64,000 nt of DNA from the NCBI RefSeq assembly GCF_002327185.1, contig NZ_CP018624.1, forward strand, positions 1,674,001 through 1,738,000, given 5' to 3'. This DNA comes from Clostridium chauvoei. Its GTDB lineage: Bacteria; Bacillota; Clostridia; Clostridiales; Clostridiaceae. Both the position numbers and the translations under genes were made by a program. This document shows positions 34,851-43,009 of the stretch, in pieces. The first letter of the stretch is position 1, and each line of letters opens with the position of its first letter. The notes under the pieces are model-generated. The model saw only the letters and a list, made by a program, of their open reading frames with translations. It was not told where the DNA came from and did no database searches.

Positions 34851-36413
34851 TCACCTCTCATTGTCAGCTAACCATGATTTAACTATTTCTACAACTTGAT
34901 CTGGTTTTTCACTTGCATATTTTTTAATTTCTTCTTCTTTATGAGTATTAACATTACTAATACCGAAGTCTATTGGTTTTAACATTTCTGTATCATTTAA
35001 TGAGTCATCATCAATAACTATATCTAATAGACTTTCTTGTTCTTCTAATGCCTTTTTACGTTTTTTCCTTCTAATAACTATTATTGAAATAATAGCTCCT
35101 AATATACTTGCTAATAAAATACTACCGTATAATACCATCTTGTTCTTTTTATCTTTAGATAGCATATCATTTATAGAATTAAACTCTTTCTCTGCATCTG
35201 CTTTTGCTGCTGAATCAAATTTCATTCCTACAACTGATATCTTATCTCCTCTTTCTTGATTTACTCCTATTGCTGTACTAACAGAATCTTCTATTGCTTT
35301 TTGAACTGCAGGAGGTAAATTGTCATCTACAAATACAGATGCTGTTAATCTCTTTACTTCTCCTGGTGCACTTATAACAGTATTTTCTGTTTTTCCTACT
35401 TCATAGTTAGTCTTTTGTTCTTCTCTAGATGAAGTGCTTTTACTATTTCCTGATGAAATAGTATTTCCCATGTTGTTATCTACAGGACTTTCACTATTGT
35501 CTCCTGAACCATTATTGTTATTTTCTTTTATAGTTTGTTGACTTACTATAACCTTATTAGGATCTATTACTGTTTCAGTTTTCTTTTTAGAATCAAAATC
35601 TAAGTCTACCTTAACTTGTGATTTAACTTTATTTTTACCAATAACAGGCTCTAATAAACTTACAATAGATCTTTGAAGTTCATCTTCATACTTCTTTTCT
35701 AAAGCATGTTGTTTATCTACACTTTCAGCACTAGCAACTCCACTTTCTATATCATTTAAATCCTTAGTTAAAAGATTCATCTTATCATCTATTACTTCTA
35801 TATTTTCTTTTGGTACATTCTCTGTACTTCCTGATACTAAAGCTACTATTGATTTAACTTGTTCTTGACTAAGGTTATTTCCTGGAAGAAGCTTTATATA
35901 TACAGCTGCTTTTCCTGGTTCTTTATCTTCCACAAAAACCGAATCTTTAGATGGCGTTATATGTACTCTTACATTATCAACTTGTGGAAAACTTTTTATT
36001 GTCTTTTCTAATTCTCCTTGTTGTACTCTTAACTTCTTAAGTTTAAATTCCTCATCAGTCATACCAAATGAGCTACTATTATCCATCAACTCGTAACCTT
36101 TACTACCATTTGATAACTCTGGGGCCATTTCTAATCTTAATTCGTCAACTTTTTCTTTAGGGACCATAATGGTATCCCCTTCTATCTTCATGTCTATCTT
36201 TTGCTCTTTTAGCTTATTTGTTACAAGCTGAGCATCATTTGCATCTAAATTAGAAAATAAAACTTTATATTTATTTGATGAAGAATAAAAAAACATGGAA
36301 ATTATTGCAATTATAACTGTTATAACTGCAACAATAATAGAAATCTTTATTACCTTACTTAAAGATTTAAATTTATTCCATATATTTTTAAAGCTTTCTT
36401 TAAGCTTATCCAT
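34851..36413 (-). CDS. fliF: Flagellar MS-ring protein FliF
   Basis: A 520-residue MS-ring protein with two membrane helices (about 22-46 and about 425-447), ring-building motifs between them (KVLFSNLDANDAQLVTNKLKEQ, QGELEKTIKSFPQVDNVRVHITPSKDSVFVEDKEPGKAAVYIKL), and a low-complexity Asn/Ser/Gly linker at about 300-335. The cytoplasmic C-terminal tail (about 490-520) binds FliG, whose gene follows with minimal spacing. This ring is the first structure built in the membrane. Length is normal for Firmicutes. Confidence 0.95.
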   Translation of the reverse strand: MDKLKESFKNIWNKFKSLSKVIKISIIVAVITVIIAIISMFFYSSSNKYKVLFSNLDANDAQLVTNKLKEQKIDMKIEGDTIMVPKEKVDELRLEMAPELSNGSKGYELMDNSSSFGMTDEEFKLKKLRVQQGELEKTIKSFPQVDNVRVHITPSKDSVFVEDKEPGKAAVYIKLLPGNNLSQEQVKSIVALVSGSTENVPKENIEVIDDKMNLLTKDLNDIESGVASAESVDKQHALEKKYEDELQRSIVSLLEPVIGKNKVKSQVKVDLDFDSKKKTETVIDPNKVIVSQQTIKENNNNGSGDNSESPVDNNMGNTISSGNSKSTSSREEQKTNYEVGKTENTVISAPGEVKRLTASVFVDDNLPPAVQKAIEDSVSTAIGVNQERGDKISVVGMKFDSAAKADAEKEFNSINDMLSKDKKNKMVLYGSILLASILGAIISIIVIRRKKRKKALEEQESLLDIVIDDDSLNDTEMLKPIDFGISNVNTHKEEEIKKYASEKPDQVVEIVKSWLADNER

Positions 36414-36432
36414 AACTACACTCCTATCTTGT

Positions 36433-36726
36433 CTACAATTGCGTTCTTGTCAATTCTTGAATTGCTTCTACAACTTTATTTCTAACTTGCACAGCGAGTT
36501 GGAGTGACATTTTTGATTCTTCTGTAGCTAACATGATTTTATGAATATCAACTTTTTCTCCAGCTACAAACTGATTTGTTAAGTCATCTGCAACAACTTG
36601 TTTTTCATTTAGCTTATCTAAACTTTCTTTAAGCATAGACGAAAATTTATCATTTTCTTTATTTTTTATATTTGGTTTAGCAATCTCTAAATCACTACTA
36701 TTAGGTATAAAACTATTAATTCTCAT
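36433..36726 (-). CDS. fliE: Flagellar hook-basal body complex protein FliE
   Basis: A 97-residue protein, ending in VDIHKIMLATEESKMSLQLAVQVRNKVVEAIQELTRTQL, the strongly conserved FliE C-terminus that forms the junction between MS ring and rod. It lies between flgC and fliF in the standard flgB-flgC-fliE-fliF order. Confidence 0.94.
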   Translation of the reverse strand: MRINSFIPNSSDLEIAKPNIKNKENDKFSSMLKESLDKLNEKQVVADDLTNQFVAGEKVDIHKIMLATEESKMSLQLAVQVRNKVVEAIQELTRTQL

Positions 36727-36757
36727 ACTATCTCCCCCATTTTTATATTTAATAAAA

Positions 36758-37162
36758 TTATCTTCCTATTTCTAATGTCTTCATAAACATTCCTTTTGTT
36801 GCATTTAAAGTATCAACATTAGCTTCATACGATCTTGATGCCGTAATCATATCTGCCATTTCATTTAATATATTTACATTTGGCATCAACACATATCCAT
36901 CCTTACCAGCATCTGGGTGGCTTGGGTTGTACACTTTTCTTAAAGGCGATTTATCTTCTACTACTTTAACAGCCTTTACTCCATTTAACCCCATTGCATT
37001 ATCTAAGTTTTCTTGAAATACTGCTATCTTTCTAACATATGGCTTTCCATTTTTTCCTCTTGTAGTTAATGCATTAGTCATATTTGATGTTATTGTATCC
37101 ATTCTAAGCCTTTCGGCAGAAAGACCAGTTGCACTAAGTCTCATAGTATTAAATAAACTCAT
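36758..37162 (-). CDS. flgC: Flagellar proximal rod protein FlgC
   Basis: A 134-residue rod protein with the axial N-terminus ([26 protein letters not shown]), the [11 protein letters not shown] segment around 41-51, and the C-terminal [36 protein letters not shown] signature. It overlaps nothing and lies two bases downstream of flgB, so the pair is tightly linked. Confidence 0.95.
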   Translation of the reverse strand: MSLFNTMRLSATGLSAERLRMDTITSNMTNALTTRGKNGKPYVRKIAVFQENLDNAMGLNGVKAVKVVEDKSPLRKVYNPSHPDAGKDGYVLMPNVNILNEMADMITASRSYEANVDTLNATKGMFMKTLEIGR

Positions 37163-37164
37163 TT

Positions 37165-37560
37165 TTATCTTCCTCCACCTGAAATAACATTTTTAGTCAT
37201 ATTAAGTTTAGAATTAGCTTGTGTAATCAATGTATTATACATAAGAGTATTAGCAGCTTGATTTACTTTTTCTAAATCTAAATCAACATTATTCCCATCC
37301 ATTCTCATACTTGTACTTTTATCTCTCTTTACTGAGATTCCATTATCAGAATCCATATCAGTGAAATGTTTACTATTTGTTTTTTTTAAATTTAATTCAG
37401 TTGATTTATTTTTCAAGTTTTCTTCAAAGACAACTTGAAACTTTTTATAACCTTTAGTATTTATATTAGCTAAATTATTAGATATAGCTTTCTCTCTTAA
37501 AGTTGCTACATCCAATCCTTTTTTTATGAAATTAAACGTATTATCGTTATTTAACTCCAT
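37165..37560 (-). CDS. flgB: Flagellar proximal rod protein FlgB
   Basis: A 131-residue rod protein that opens the early flagellar operon. It carries the FlgB N-terminal motif ([31 protein letters not shown], about 17-47) and the C-terminal [37 protein letters not shown]. The 320-bp region upstream holds the operon promoter and the terminator of the short flagellin gene. ATG 37560 is preceded by GAGGTG. Confidence 0.95.
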   Translation of the reverse strand: MELNNDNTFNFIKKGLDVATLREKAISNNLANINTKGYKKFQVVFEENLKNKSTELNLKKTNSKHFTDMDSDNGISVKRDKSTSMRMDGNNVDLDLEKVNQAANTLMYNTLITQANSKLNMTKNVISGGGR

Positions 37561-37821
37561 ATAATCTCACCTCTCAATTTATGTTGTTCATTTTTCTACA
37601 TTTTTTCCTAAAGTTTTCTTTTTTCCTTTATATCTATTATATTAAAATTTTTCGATTTTTTCTAGTGATTTTATAAAACTATTTTATTTTTCATTAAACT
37701 TTCTGTTTATACCCCATTTTTTATAGGTTTCTATAAGTATTTTATTTTTTCTCTTCTAAAATTTTTAAGAATATCCGATTATTAAATCAAAATTTGTACT
37801 AAAATGAATAAAATGGAGATA
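37561..37821 (-). promoter_or_regulatory. Leader and promoter region of the early flagellar operon
   Basis: About 260 bases of very AT-rich DNA without a gene. A minus-strand TATAAT stands at 37636-37641, but no convincing -35 box accompanies it. No sigma-28 consensus and no c-di-GMP (GEMM) riboswitch core such as CGCAAAGCC was found. The promoter of the 25-kb operon must lie here, but its exact position is uncertain. Confidence 0.35.
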
Positions 37822-37859
37822 AAAATAAAAAGAAGGGTTTTTGCCCTTCTTTTTATTTT
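37822..37859 (-). terminator. Terminator of the short divergent flagellin gene
   Basis: A 16-bp perfect stem (left arm 37822-37837, right arm 37844-37859, core AGAAGGG/CCCTTCT) with a 6-base loop, 22 bases past the gene's stop. It is largely A/T at the base, giving a U-tract. Confidence 0.88.
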
Positions 37860-37880
37860 ATTCAAATTTAAATTTAATTT

Positions 37881-38741
37881 TTATCTTATATTTTGTAAAA
37901 TTTCCAAAACATCCTGTGGGAAATTATTGCTTTGATTTAAAATAGATAATGCTGTGTTATGTAATATTGAGGTTCTTGAATATTCAGCAATTTCTAAAGC
38001 TACATCCGTATCTCTAATCATACTTTCTGCTTTTTCAAAAGTTAATGACGTAGAGTCTAAATTTTCTCTTGATGTTTCCATTCTATTTTGAATAGCTCCA
38101 TATCTACTTCTTACATTACTAATACTAGATATAGCAGCATTAACCGTATCAAGATTAATTGCACTTTTATCTTTATCAGTTACATCTATTTCTCTAATTG
38201 AATTCCCATCTTTATCCTTAAGCATTCCAGTAGTTACATTAAACATAGGTATTTGTAACTCTTCTTTAACATTAGCACCAATCATATGAGATTTAAATTC
38301 TGGATAGTCATTATTATATACTTTATCATTACTTAAAAGATTAACTCCATTAAAATCTGAATTTCTAACAGTAAAGTCTATATCTTCCTTTAATTGTTTT
38401 ATTTCAATTTGTATAGCCTCTAAGTCTTTACCAACATTTGTTCCATTGTTAGCTTGAACTATAAGTTCTTTCATTCTTAATAAAGATTCATTAACTGTAG
38501 TTAATGCACCATCTACATTTTGTATCATTGAAATTCCATCTTGAAGATTTCTTTCCGCTGATTGAAGACCCCTTATTTGCATTCTTAATCCTTCACTCAT
38601 AGCAAGCTTATTAGAATTATCCTTGGAACTATTAATTTTACTTCCTGTACTTATTTTAGTTAAAGATTTAGATTGTAATTTTAAATTATTTTTATAATTT
38701 TTATATATATTCATAGATTCCATATTGTGACTTAATCTCAT
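37881..38741 (-). CDS. Short divergent flagellin-family protein
   Basis: A 286-residue flagellin. The N-terminal D0/D1 part (about 1-130, MRLSHNMESMNIYKNYKNNLKLQSKSLTKISTG, later LRMQIRGLQSAERNLQDGISMIQNVDGAL) and the C-terminal D1/D0 part (about 200-286) are recognisable but far from the three main flagellins. The variable centre is only about 60 residues. Typical flagellin residues at the far C-terminus are changed (NFPQDVLEILQNIR). It lies 35 bases after fliB and has no sigma-28 promoter or CsrA site of its own, so it is probably transcribed from the fliB promoter. A minor filament part or a special-purpose filament are possible roles. Confidence 0.85.
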   Translation of the reverse strand: MRLSHNMESMNIYKNYKNNLKLQSKSLTKISTGSKINSSKDNSNKLAMSEGLRMQIRGLQSAERNLQDGISMIQNVDGALTTVNESLLRMKELIVQANNGTNVGKDLEAIQIEIKQLKEDIDFTVRNSDFNGVNLLSNDKVYNNDYPEFKSHMIGANVKEELQIPMFNVTTGMLKDKDGNSIREIDVTDKDKSAINLDTVNAAISSISNVRSRYGAIQNRMETSRENLDSTSLTFEKAESMIRDTDVALEIAEYSRTSILHNTALSILNQSNNFPQDVLEILQNIR

Positions 38742-38776
38742 ATTAACACCCCTTCTATTTTTTGTTGTATTTTAGA

Positions 38777-39997
38777 TTATTTTATTAATATAGTTAGATA
38801 TGAAAGTTTATCATAACCTAACTCCTTCATATCATTACATATTTTATTAAGGAATTCTTCATTATGTTCTATTACCCTTGCAAAAGAATAAAATACTTCT
38901 ATTAAATTCTCTTCTTTAAATTCATCCTCATAAACCGCTAAGGTTGTAGTTAATAACATCCTTAATACAGAATAAACGGCAACTAACTTTACAACTTCAT
39001 TGTAAATATCTTTTTTCCCTAATCCACACATAAAATTATTGTAAATATTATAAACTAAGTAATTTTCAATTATATAATCATTTTCCATTAAAAATTTACT
39101 ATAATACTCATCTTCTAATTTTCCATATGTATTTATTAATTCATCTAAAGACTTCCCTTCATCAAAGCCCATAACTTCATTAAAATTAATACACATTTTA
39201 TTAAACTTATCATTTAATATTATACCCATATTAGTTCTTACTTCTAATATACTTTTTACAAAGGGGAATTTTAATCGTTACATTGTAGGTATGTTACCAA
39301 AAGAATCTAGAATGTTTTTATCTTCTATTATATTTTTATATTTATCTATAAGGATATAACATTTTTCTATATTATTTTCCTTTAAAGCTTCTTGAACATT
39401 TTCCCCTATCATAGCAATTATAATTAAACGCTTCCATATAGATATGTTTCTATATTGCATAATACTTATACTAACACTTCTCAATTCCCAAAATAAATTA
39501 TATATTTCATTTTCTGCTTTACATACTTTTCTTAAATATCTTGCTTCATCTAAAGGTGACTCTTCCTCAACATAATCAAAAGTTATTCCCCTTTTATTAA
39601 GTAAGACCTTTCTACACACTTCAGGACAAGATATAGCTAGTGATAACTCATGTAAATCATTAAATTTACTTCCTAATCTGGGATAAGTTTTACAAGTGTG
39701 ACTTAAATACTTCTCCCCTAACTCCTTATGTATAGTACATAAATTATTACTATCAAGCAAAGGACAATTACCACGGGAATCTAATTGAATTCTACCATAT
39801 TCATTGTCATTTTTTGCTTTTCTATTTCTCTTTACATTTTTATTTATTTCTATTCCAAAATCACTATTTAACTTTCTATATTTATAAAAAATCTCTTTAT
39901 CAATATCTATATTCCATAACTTACAGCAATGATCTTCACATTCACTTCCTATACATTTAAACTCATCATAATAATAAGGCTTTAAAACTCTTCGCAT
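38777..39997 (-). pseudogene. fliB: Flagellin lysine-N-methylase FliB, interrupted by an in-frame TAA
   Basis: One frame of about 406 codons is cut by a single stop at 39280-39278. The first part (39997-39278, 239 aa) has the FliB cysteine clusters CIGSECEDHCCKLW, CPLLDSNNLCTIH with HTCKTYP, and CPEVCR, thought to bind a metal or Fe-S cluster. The rest continues in the same frame (RLKFPFVKSILEVR, then the 150-residue part from ATG 39229 to 38777) and matches the FliB C-terminal helical region. No frameshift is involved; a single base change from CAA, GAA or AAA would explain it. FliB methylates lysines on flagellin. The following C (TAAC) is a weak stop context, so partial read-through is conceivable. 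Confidence 0.85.
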
Positions 39998-40040
39998 AAA
40001 ACTTATTCTCCCTAGACTTTTATATTTTAATCTATTTCTA

Positions 40041-40067
40041 TTATCGTTATAAATAAAGTTTTCTTTA
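40041..40067 (-). promoter_or_regulatory. Sigma-28 promoter of the fliB-short flagellin unit
   Basis: On the minus strand TAAAGAAA, an 11-base spacer and AACGATAA fit the SigD consensus (TAAAGTTT, 11, GCCGATAA). It lies 44 bases upstream of the fliB start. Confidence 0.75.
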
Positions 40068-40104
40068 TATAATAGAATCTATCTTTATTCATATCTTGCT
40101 TAAG

Positions 40105-40136
40105 AAAAAAGAGCGAGAAACAATCTCACTCTTTTT
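40105..40136 (-). terminator. Terminator of flagellin gene A
   Basis: On the minus strand AAAAAGAGTGAGA pairs with TCTCGCTCTTTTTT (one G-U pair) across a 5-base loop, about 28 bases after the flagellin stop. Its sequence differs from the shared terminator of copies B and C. Confidence 0.85.
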
Positions 40137-40164
40137 AAAATAACCATATAATGTTTTTTAATTA

Positions 40165-41406
40165 CTATCTTAATAATTGAAGAACACCTTGTGGTTGTTG
40201 GTTAGCTTGACCAAGCATAGCTTGAGCTGCTTGTGAAAGGATGTTATTCTTTGAGAATGCCATCATTTCTTTAGCCATATCAACGTCTCTAACTCTTGAT
40301 TCTGCTGCTGTTAAGTTTTCTGATGAAGTGTTTAAGTTGTTTATTGTATGTTCTAATCTATTTTGAACAGCACCTAACTTTGATCTTTGAGTTGATACTT
40401 GTTCTATAGCTGAATTTATAGTCTTTATGCTTCCGCTAGCTAATTCTCTAGTTGAAACATCTGAACCATTTATTGTAAATTTAGTTCCCGCAAGCATCTT
40501 ACTTGTTTGGAATCCTAATTCAGCTTCTGTAACTTCACCTATACCTTCAATGTTTAATTTTTTATTACCTGCATCAAATGTTCCAATTAATTTGCCATCT
40601 TTTATTACATTAGTTCCTGAAATTTCATAACTTCCTGATGATAATTTTTTAGCTGCTCCTGTCATTGTATTTTTAATATCAGCAATTCCACCTTTAACAG
40701 TTAAAACAGCACCATCAGCTAATGCTGCTTTAGTAAATACTGTATCTTGTCCATTAACTACTATCTTTTTAGCTCCACTATTAAATGTACCAACAGTATT
40801 CCCATTTGTATCTACTAAATTAGTTCCTGATATTTTATAACTTCCATCAGCTAAGTTACTATTTAATGCTAATGCTTTGCTTTCAAGTGAGTTAGTTGTA
40901 GTTAATCCTAAACTTGCAGCACTCATGTTTCCGATATCTAATTTAACTGTTTGGTTTGAGTTAGCTCCAATTTGGAATTCTCCTTTGAAACCACCATCTA
41001 ATAACTTTTGAGTATTGAATTCAGTATCTCCTGATATTCTGTTTATTTCTTCTGTTAATGAGTTTATTTCATCTTGGATAGCAGTTCTATCTACAGCTAC
41101 GTTTGTATCGTTAGCTGATTGTACTGATAATTCTCTCATTCTTTGAAGAATTGAGTGAGTTTCACTTAAAGCTCCTTCAGCTGTTTGAATTAATGAAATA
41201 CCATCTTGAGCATTTCTTGATGCTTGATCTAATCCTCTAATTTGACCTCTCATTTTTTCTGAGATTGCTAGTCCTGCAGCATCATCTCCAGCTCTGTTTA
41301 TTCTTAAACCTGAGCTTAATTTTTCCATTGACTTACCTGCTGTAGCAATGTTTCCCATCATATTTCTGTGTGCGTTTAACGCATTCATATTGTGATTGAT
41401 AATCAT
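40165..41406 (-). CDS. fliC: Flagellin, tandem copy A
   Basis: A 413-residue flagellin with full D0/D1 ends: N-terminal about 1-165 (INHNMNALNAHRNM, SSGLRINRAGDDAAGLAISEKMRGQIRGL) and C-terminal about 315-413 (SAIEQVSTQRSKLGAVQNRLEHTINNL, LSQAAQAMLGQANQQPQGVLQLLR). The exposed centre (about 180-312) holds two related units, LADGSYKISGTN at 185 and LSSGSYEISGTN at 255. It is identical to copy B up to residue 273, differs in a block at about 274-308, then matches again. It has its own sigma-28 promoter, a CsrA-type leader site and a unique terminator. Confidence 0.95.
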   Translation of the reverse strand: MIINHNMNALNAHRNMMGNIATAGKSMEKLSSGLRINRAGDDAAGLAISEKMRGQIRGLDQASRNAQDGISLIQTAEGALSETHSILQRMRELSVQSANDTNVAVDRTAIQDEINSLTEEINRISGDTEFNTQKLLDGGFKGEFQIGANSNQTVKLDIGNMSAASLGLTTTNSLESKALALNSNLADGSYKISGTNLVDTNGNTVGTFNSGAKKIVVNGQDTVFTKAALADGAVLTVKGGIADIKNTMTGAAKKLSSGSYEISGTNVIKDGKLIGTFDAGNKKLNIEGIGEVTEAELGFQTSKMLAGTKFTINGSDVSTRELASGSIKTINSAIEQVSTQRSKLGAVQNRLEHTINNLNTSSENLTAAESRVRDVDMAKEMMAFSKNNILSQAAQAMLGQANQQPQGVLQLLR

Positions 41407-41436
41407 AATATAATTCCTCCTTGATTTTTAAATTAG

Positions 41437-41446
41437 ACATCCCTGT
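41437..41446 (-). promoter_or_regulatory. CsrA-type site in the leader of flagellin A
   Basis: The transcript reads ACAGGGATGT, a perfect match to the core of the CsrA consensus ACARGGAUGU, framed by GAC/GTC that can form a small stem. It lies 14 bases before the AAGGAGG ribosome binding site, itself a GGA-containing second site. Confidence 0.7.
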
Positions 41447-41497
41447 CTTTTATTTTATATGTACAATTTATTCAAGTAATTTTCTTACTTATTCTAA

Positions 41498-41524
41498 ATA
41501 TCGTAACTATTTTTATCTACTTTA
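41498..41524 (-). promoter_or_regulatory. Sigma-28 promoter of flagellin A
   Basis: TAAAGTAG, an 11-base spacer and TACGATAT on the minus strand, about 92 bases upstream of the start codon; a strong SigD match. It is identical to that of copy B. Confidence 0.85.
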
Positions 41525-41541
41525 GCTTTTTTATTCTAAAA

Positions 41542-41570
41542 AAAATAACCAGAACAAATCTGGTTATTTT
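41542..41570 (-). terminator. Terminator of flagellin gene B
   Basis: AAAATAACCAGA pairs with TCTGGTTATTTT across a 5-base loop, followed on the minus strand by a run of T. The same hairpin serves copy C. Confidence 0.88.
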
Positions 41571-41587
41571 CAAAACTTAACTTACAA

Positions 41588-42829
41588 TTATCTTAATAAT
41601 TGAAGAACACCTTGTGGTTGTTGATTAGCTTGTCCAAGCATAGCTTGAGCTGCTTGTGAAAGGATGTTATTCTTTGAGAATGCCATCATTTCCTTAGCCA
41701 TATCAACGTCTCTAACTCTTGATTCTGCTGCTGTTAAGTTTTCTGATGAAGTGTTTAAGTTGTTTATTGTATGTTCTAATCTATTTTGAACAGCACCTAA
41801 CTTTGATCTTTGAGTTGATACTTGTTCTATAGCTGAATTTATAGTCTTTATGCTTCCGCTAGCTAATTCTCTAGTTGAAACATCTGAACCATTTATTGTA
41901 AACTTAACTCCATCTTTCATTTGGTCTGTTATAAATCCTAATTCCGCTTCTGTAACATCTCCAACGCCATCAATAGTTAACTTCTTAGCACCTGTTGCAA
42001 ATGTTCCTACTAATTTACCATCTTTTATTACATTAGTTCCTGAAATTTCATAACTTCCTGATGATAATTTTTTAGCTGCTCCTGTCATTGTATTTTTAAT
42101 ATCAGCAATTCCACCTTTAACAGTTAAAACAGCACCATCAGCTAATGCTGCTTTAGTAAATACTGTATCTTGTCCATTAACTACTATCTTTTTAGCTCCA
42201 CTATTAAATGTACCAACAGTATTCCCATTTGTATCTACTAAATTAGTTCCTGATATTTTATAACTTCCATCAGCTAAGTTACTATTTAATGCTAATGCTT
42301 TGCTTTCAAGTGAGTTAGTTGTAGTTAATCCTAAACTTGCAGCACTCATGTTTCCGATATCTAATTTAACTGTTTGGTTTGAGTTAGCTCCAATTTGGAA
42401 TTCTCCTTTGAAACCACCATCTAATAACTTTTGAGTATTGAATTCAGTATCTCCTGATATTCTGTTTATTTCTTCTGTTAATGAGTTTATTTCATCTTGG
42501 ATAGCAGTTCTATCTACAGCTACGTTTGTATCGTTAGCTGATTGTACTGATAATTCTCTCATTCTTTGAAGAATTGAGTGAGTTTCACTTAAAGCTCCTT
42601 CAGCTGTTTGAATTAATGAAATACCATCTTGAGCATTTCTTGATGCTTGATCTAATCCTCTAATTTGACCTCTCATTTTTTCTGAGATTGCTAGTCCTGC
42701 AGCATCATCTCCAGCTCTGTTTATTCTTAAACCTGAGCTTAATTTTTCCATTGACTTACCTGCTGTAGCAATGTTTCCCATCATATTTCTGTGTGCGTTT
42801 AACGCATTCATATTGTGATTGATAATCAT
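41588..42829 (-). CDS. fliC: Flagellin, tandem copy B (mosaic)
   Basis: A 413-residue flagellin. Residues 1-273 are identical to copy A. The block at about 274-308 differs (GTFATGAKKLTIDGVGDV, then FITDQMKDGVKF): its KLTIDGVGDV part matches copy C, but ITDQMKDGV is its own. The last stretch of DNA (for example GATTAGCTTGTCC near the stop, and CCTTAGCC) matches C rather than A. It therefore looks like a product of recombination or gene conversion between its neighbours. Promoter, CsrA site and ribosome binding site are as in A. Confidence 0.95.
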   Translation of the reverse strand: MIINHNMNALNAHRNMMGNIATAGKSMEKLSSGLRINRAGDDAAGLAISEKMRGQIRGLDQASRNAQDGISLIQTAEGALSETHSILQRMRELSVQSANDTNVAVDRTAIQDEINSLTEEINRISGDTEFNTQKLLDGGFKGEFQIGANSNQTVKLDIGNMSAASLGLTTTNSLESKALALNSNLADGSYKISGTNLVDTNGNTVGTFNSGAKKIVVNGQDTVFTKAALADGAVLTVKGGIADIKNTMTGAAKKLSSGSYEISGTNVIKDGKLVGTFATGAKKLTIDGVGDVTEAELGFITDQMKDGVKFTINGSDVSTRELASGSIKTINSAIEQVSTQRSKLGAVQNRLEHTINNLNTSSENLTAAESRVRDVDMAKEMMAFSKNNILSQAAQAMLGQANQQPQGVLQLLR

Positions 42830-42859
42830 AATATAATTCCTCCTTGATTTTTAAATTAG

Positions 42860-42869
42860 ACATCCCTGT
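42860..42869 (-). promoter_or_regulatory. CsrA-type site in the leader of flagellin B
   Basis: ACAGGGATGT in the transcript, 31 bases before the ATG, same placement and sequence as in copy A. Confidence 0.7.
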
Positions 42870-42920
42870 CTTTTATTTTATATGTACAATTTATTCAAGT
42901 AATTTTCTTACTTATTCTAA

Positions 42921-42947
42921 ATATCGTAACTATTTTTATCTACTTTA
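42921..42947 (-). promoter_or_regulatory. Sigma-28 promoter of flagellin B
   Basis: TAAAGTAG, 11-base spacer, TACGATAT on the minus strand, identical to the promoter of copy A. Confidence 0.85.
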
Positions 42948-42963
42948 GCTTTTTTATTCTAAA

Positions 42964-42992
42964 AAAATAACCAGAACAAATCTGGTTATTTT
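42964..42992 (-). terminator. Terminator of flagellin gene C
   Basis: The same AAAATAACCAGA/TCTGGTTATTTT hairpin as after copy B, 18 bases past the stop of copy C. Confidence 0.88.
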
Positions 42993-43009
42993 CAAAACTT
43001 AACTTACAA

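Noticed and set aside
37740..37800. Plus-strand sigma-28-like sequence (TAAAATTT with CCGATTA)
   Set aside because: The spacer is shorter than the 11 bases seen in all other sites, and no plus-strand gene follows.
37561..37880. Possible c-di-GMP riboswitch (GEMM) before flgB, as in C. difficile
   Set aside because: The conserved core (CGCAAAGCC-like segment and partner) is not found on the minus strand in this leader.
39278..39280. Stop in fliB as a recoded selenocysteine or pyrrolysine codon
   Set aside because: The codon is TAA; selenocysteine uses TGA and pyrrolysine TAG, and no recoding element is visible.
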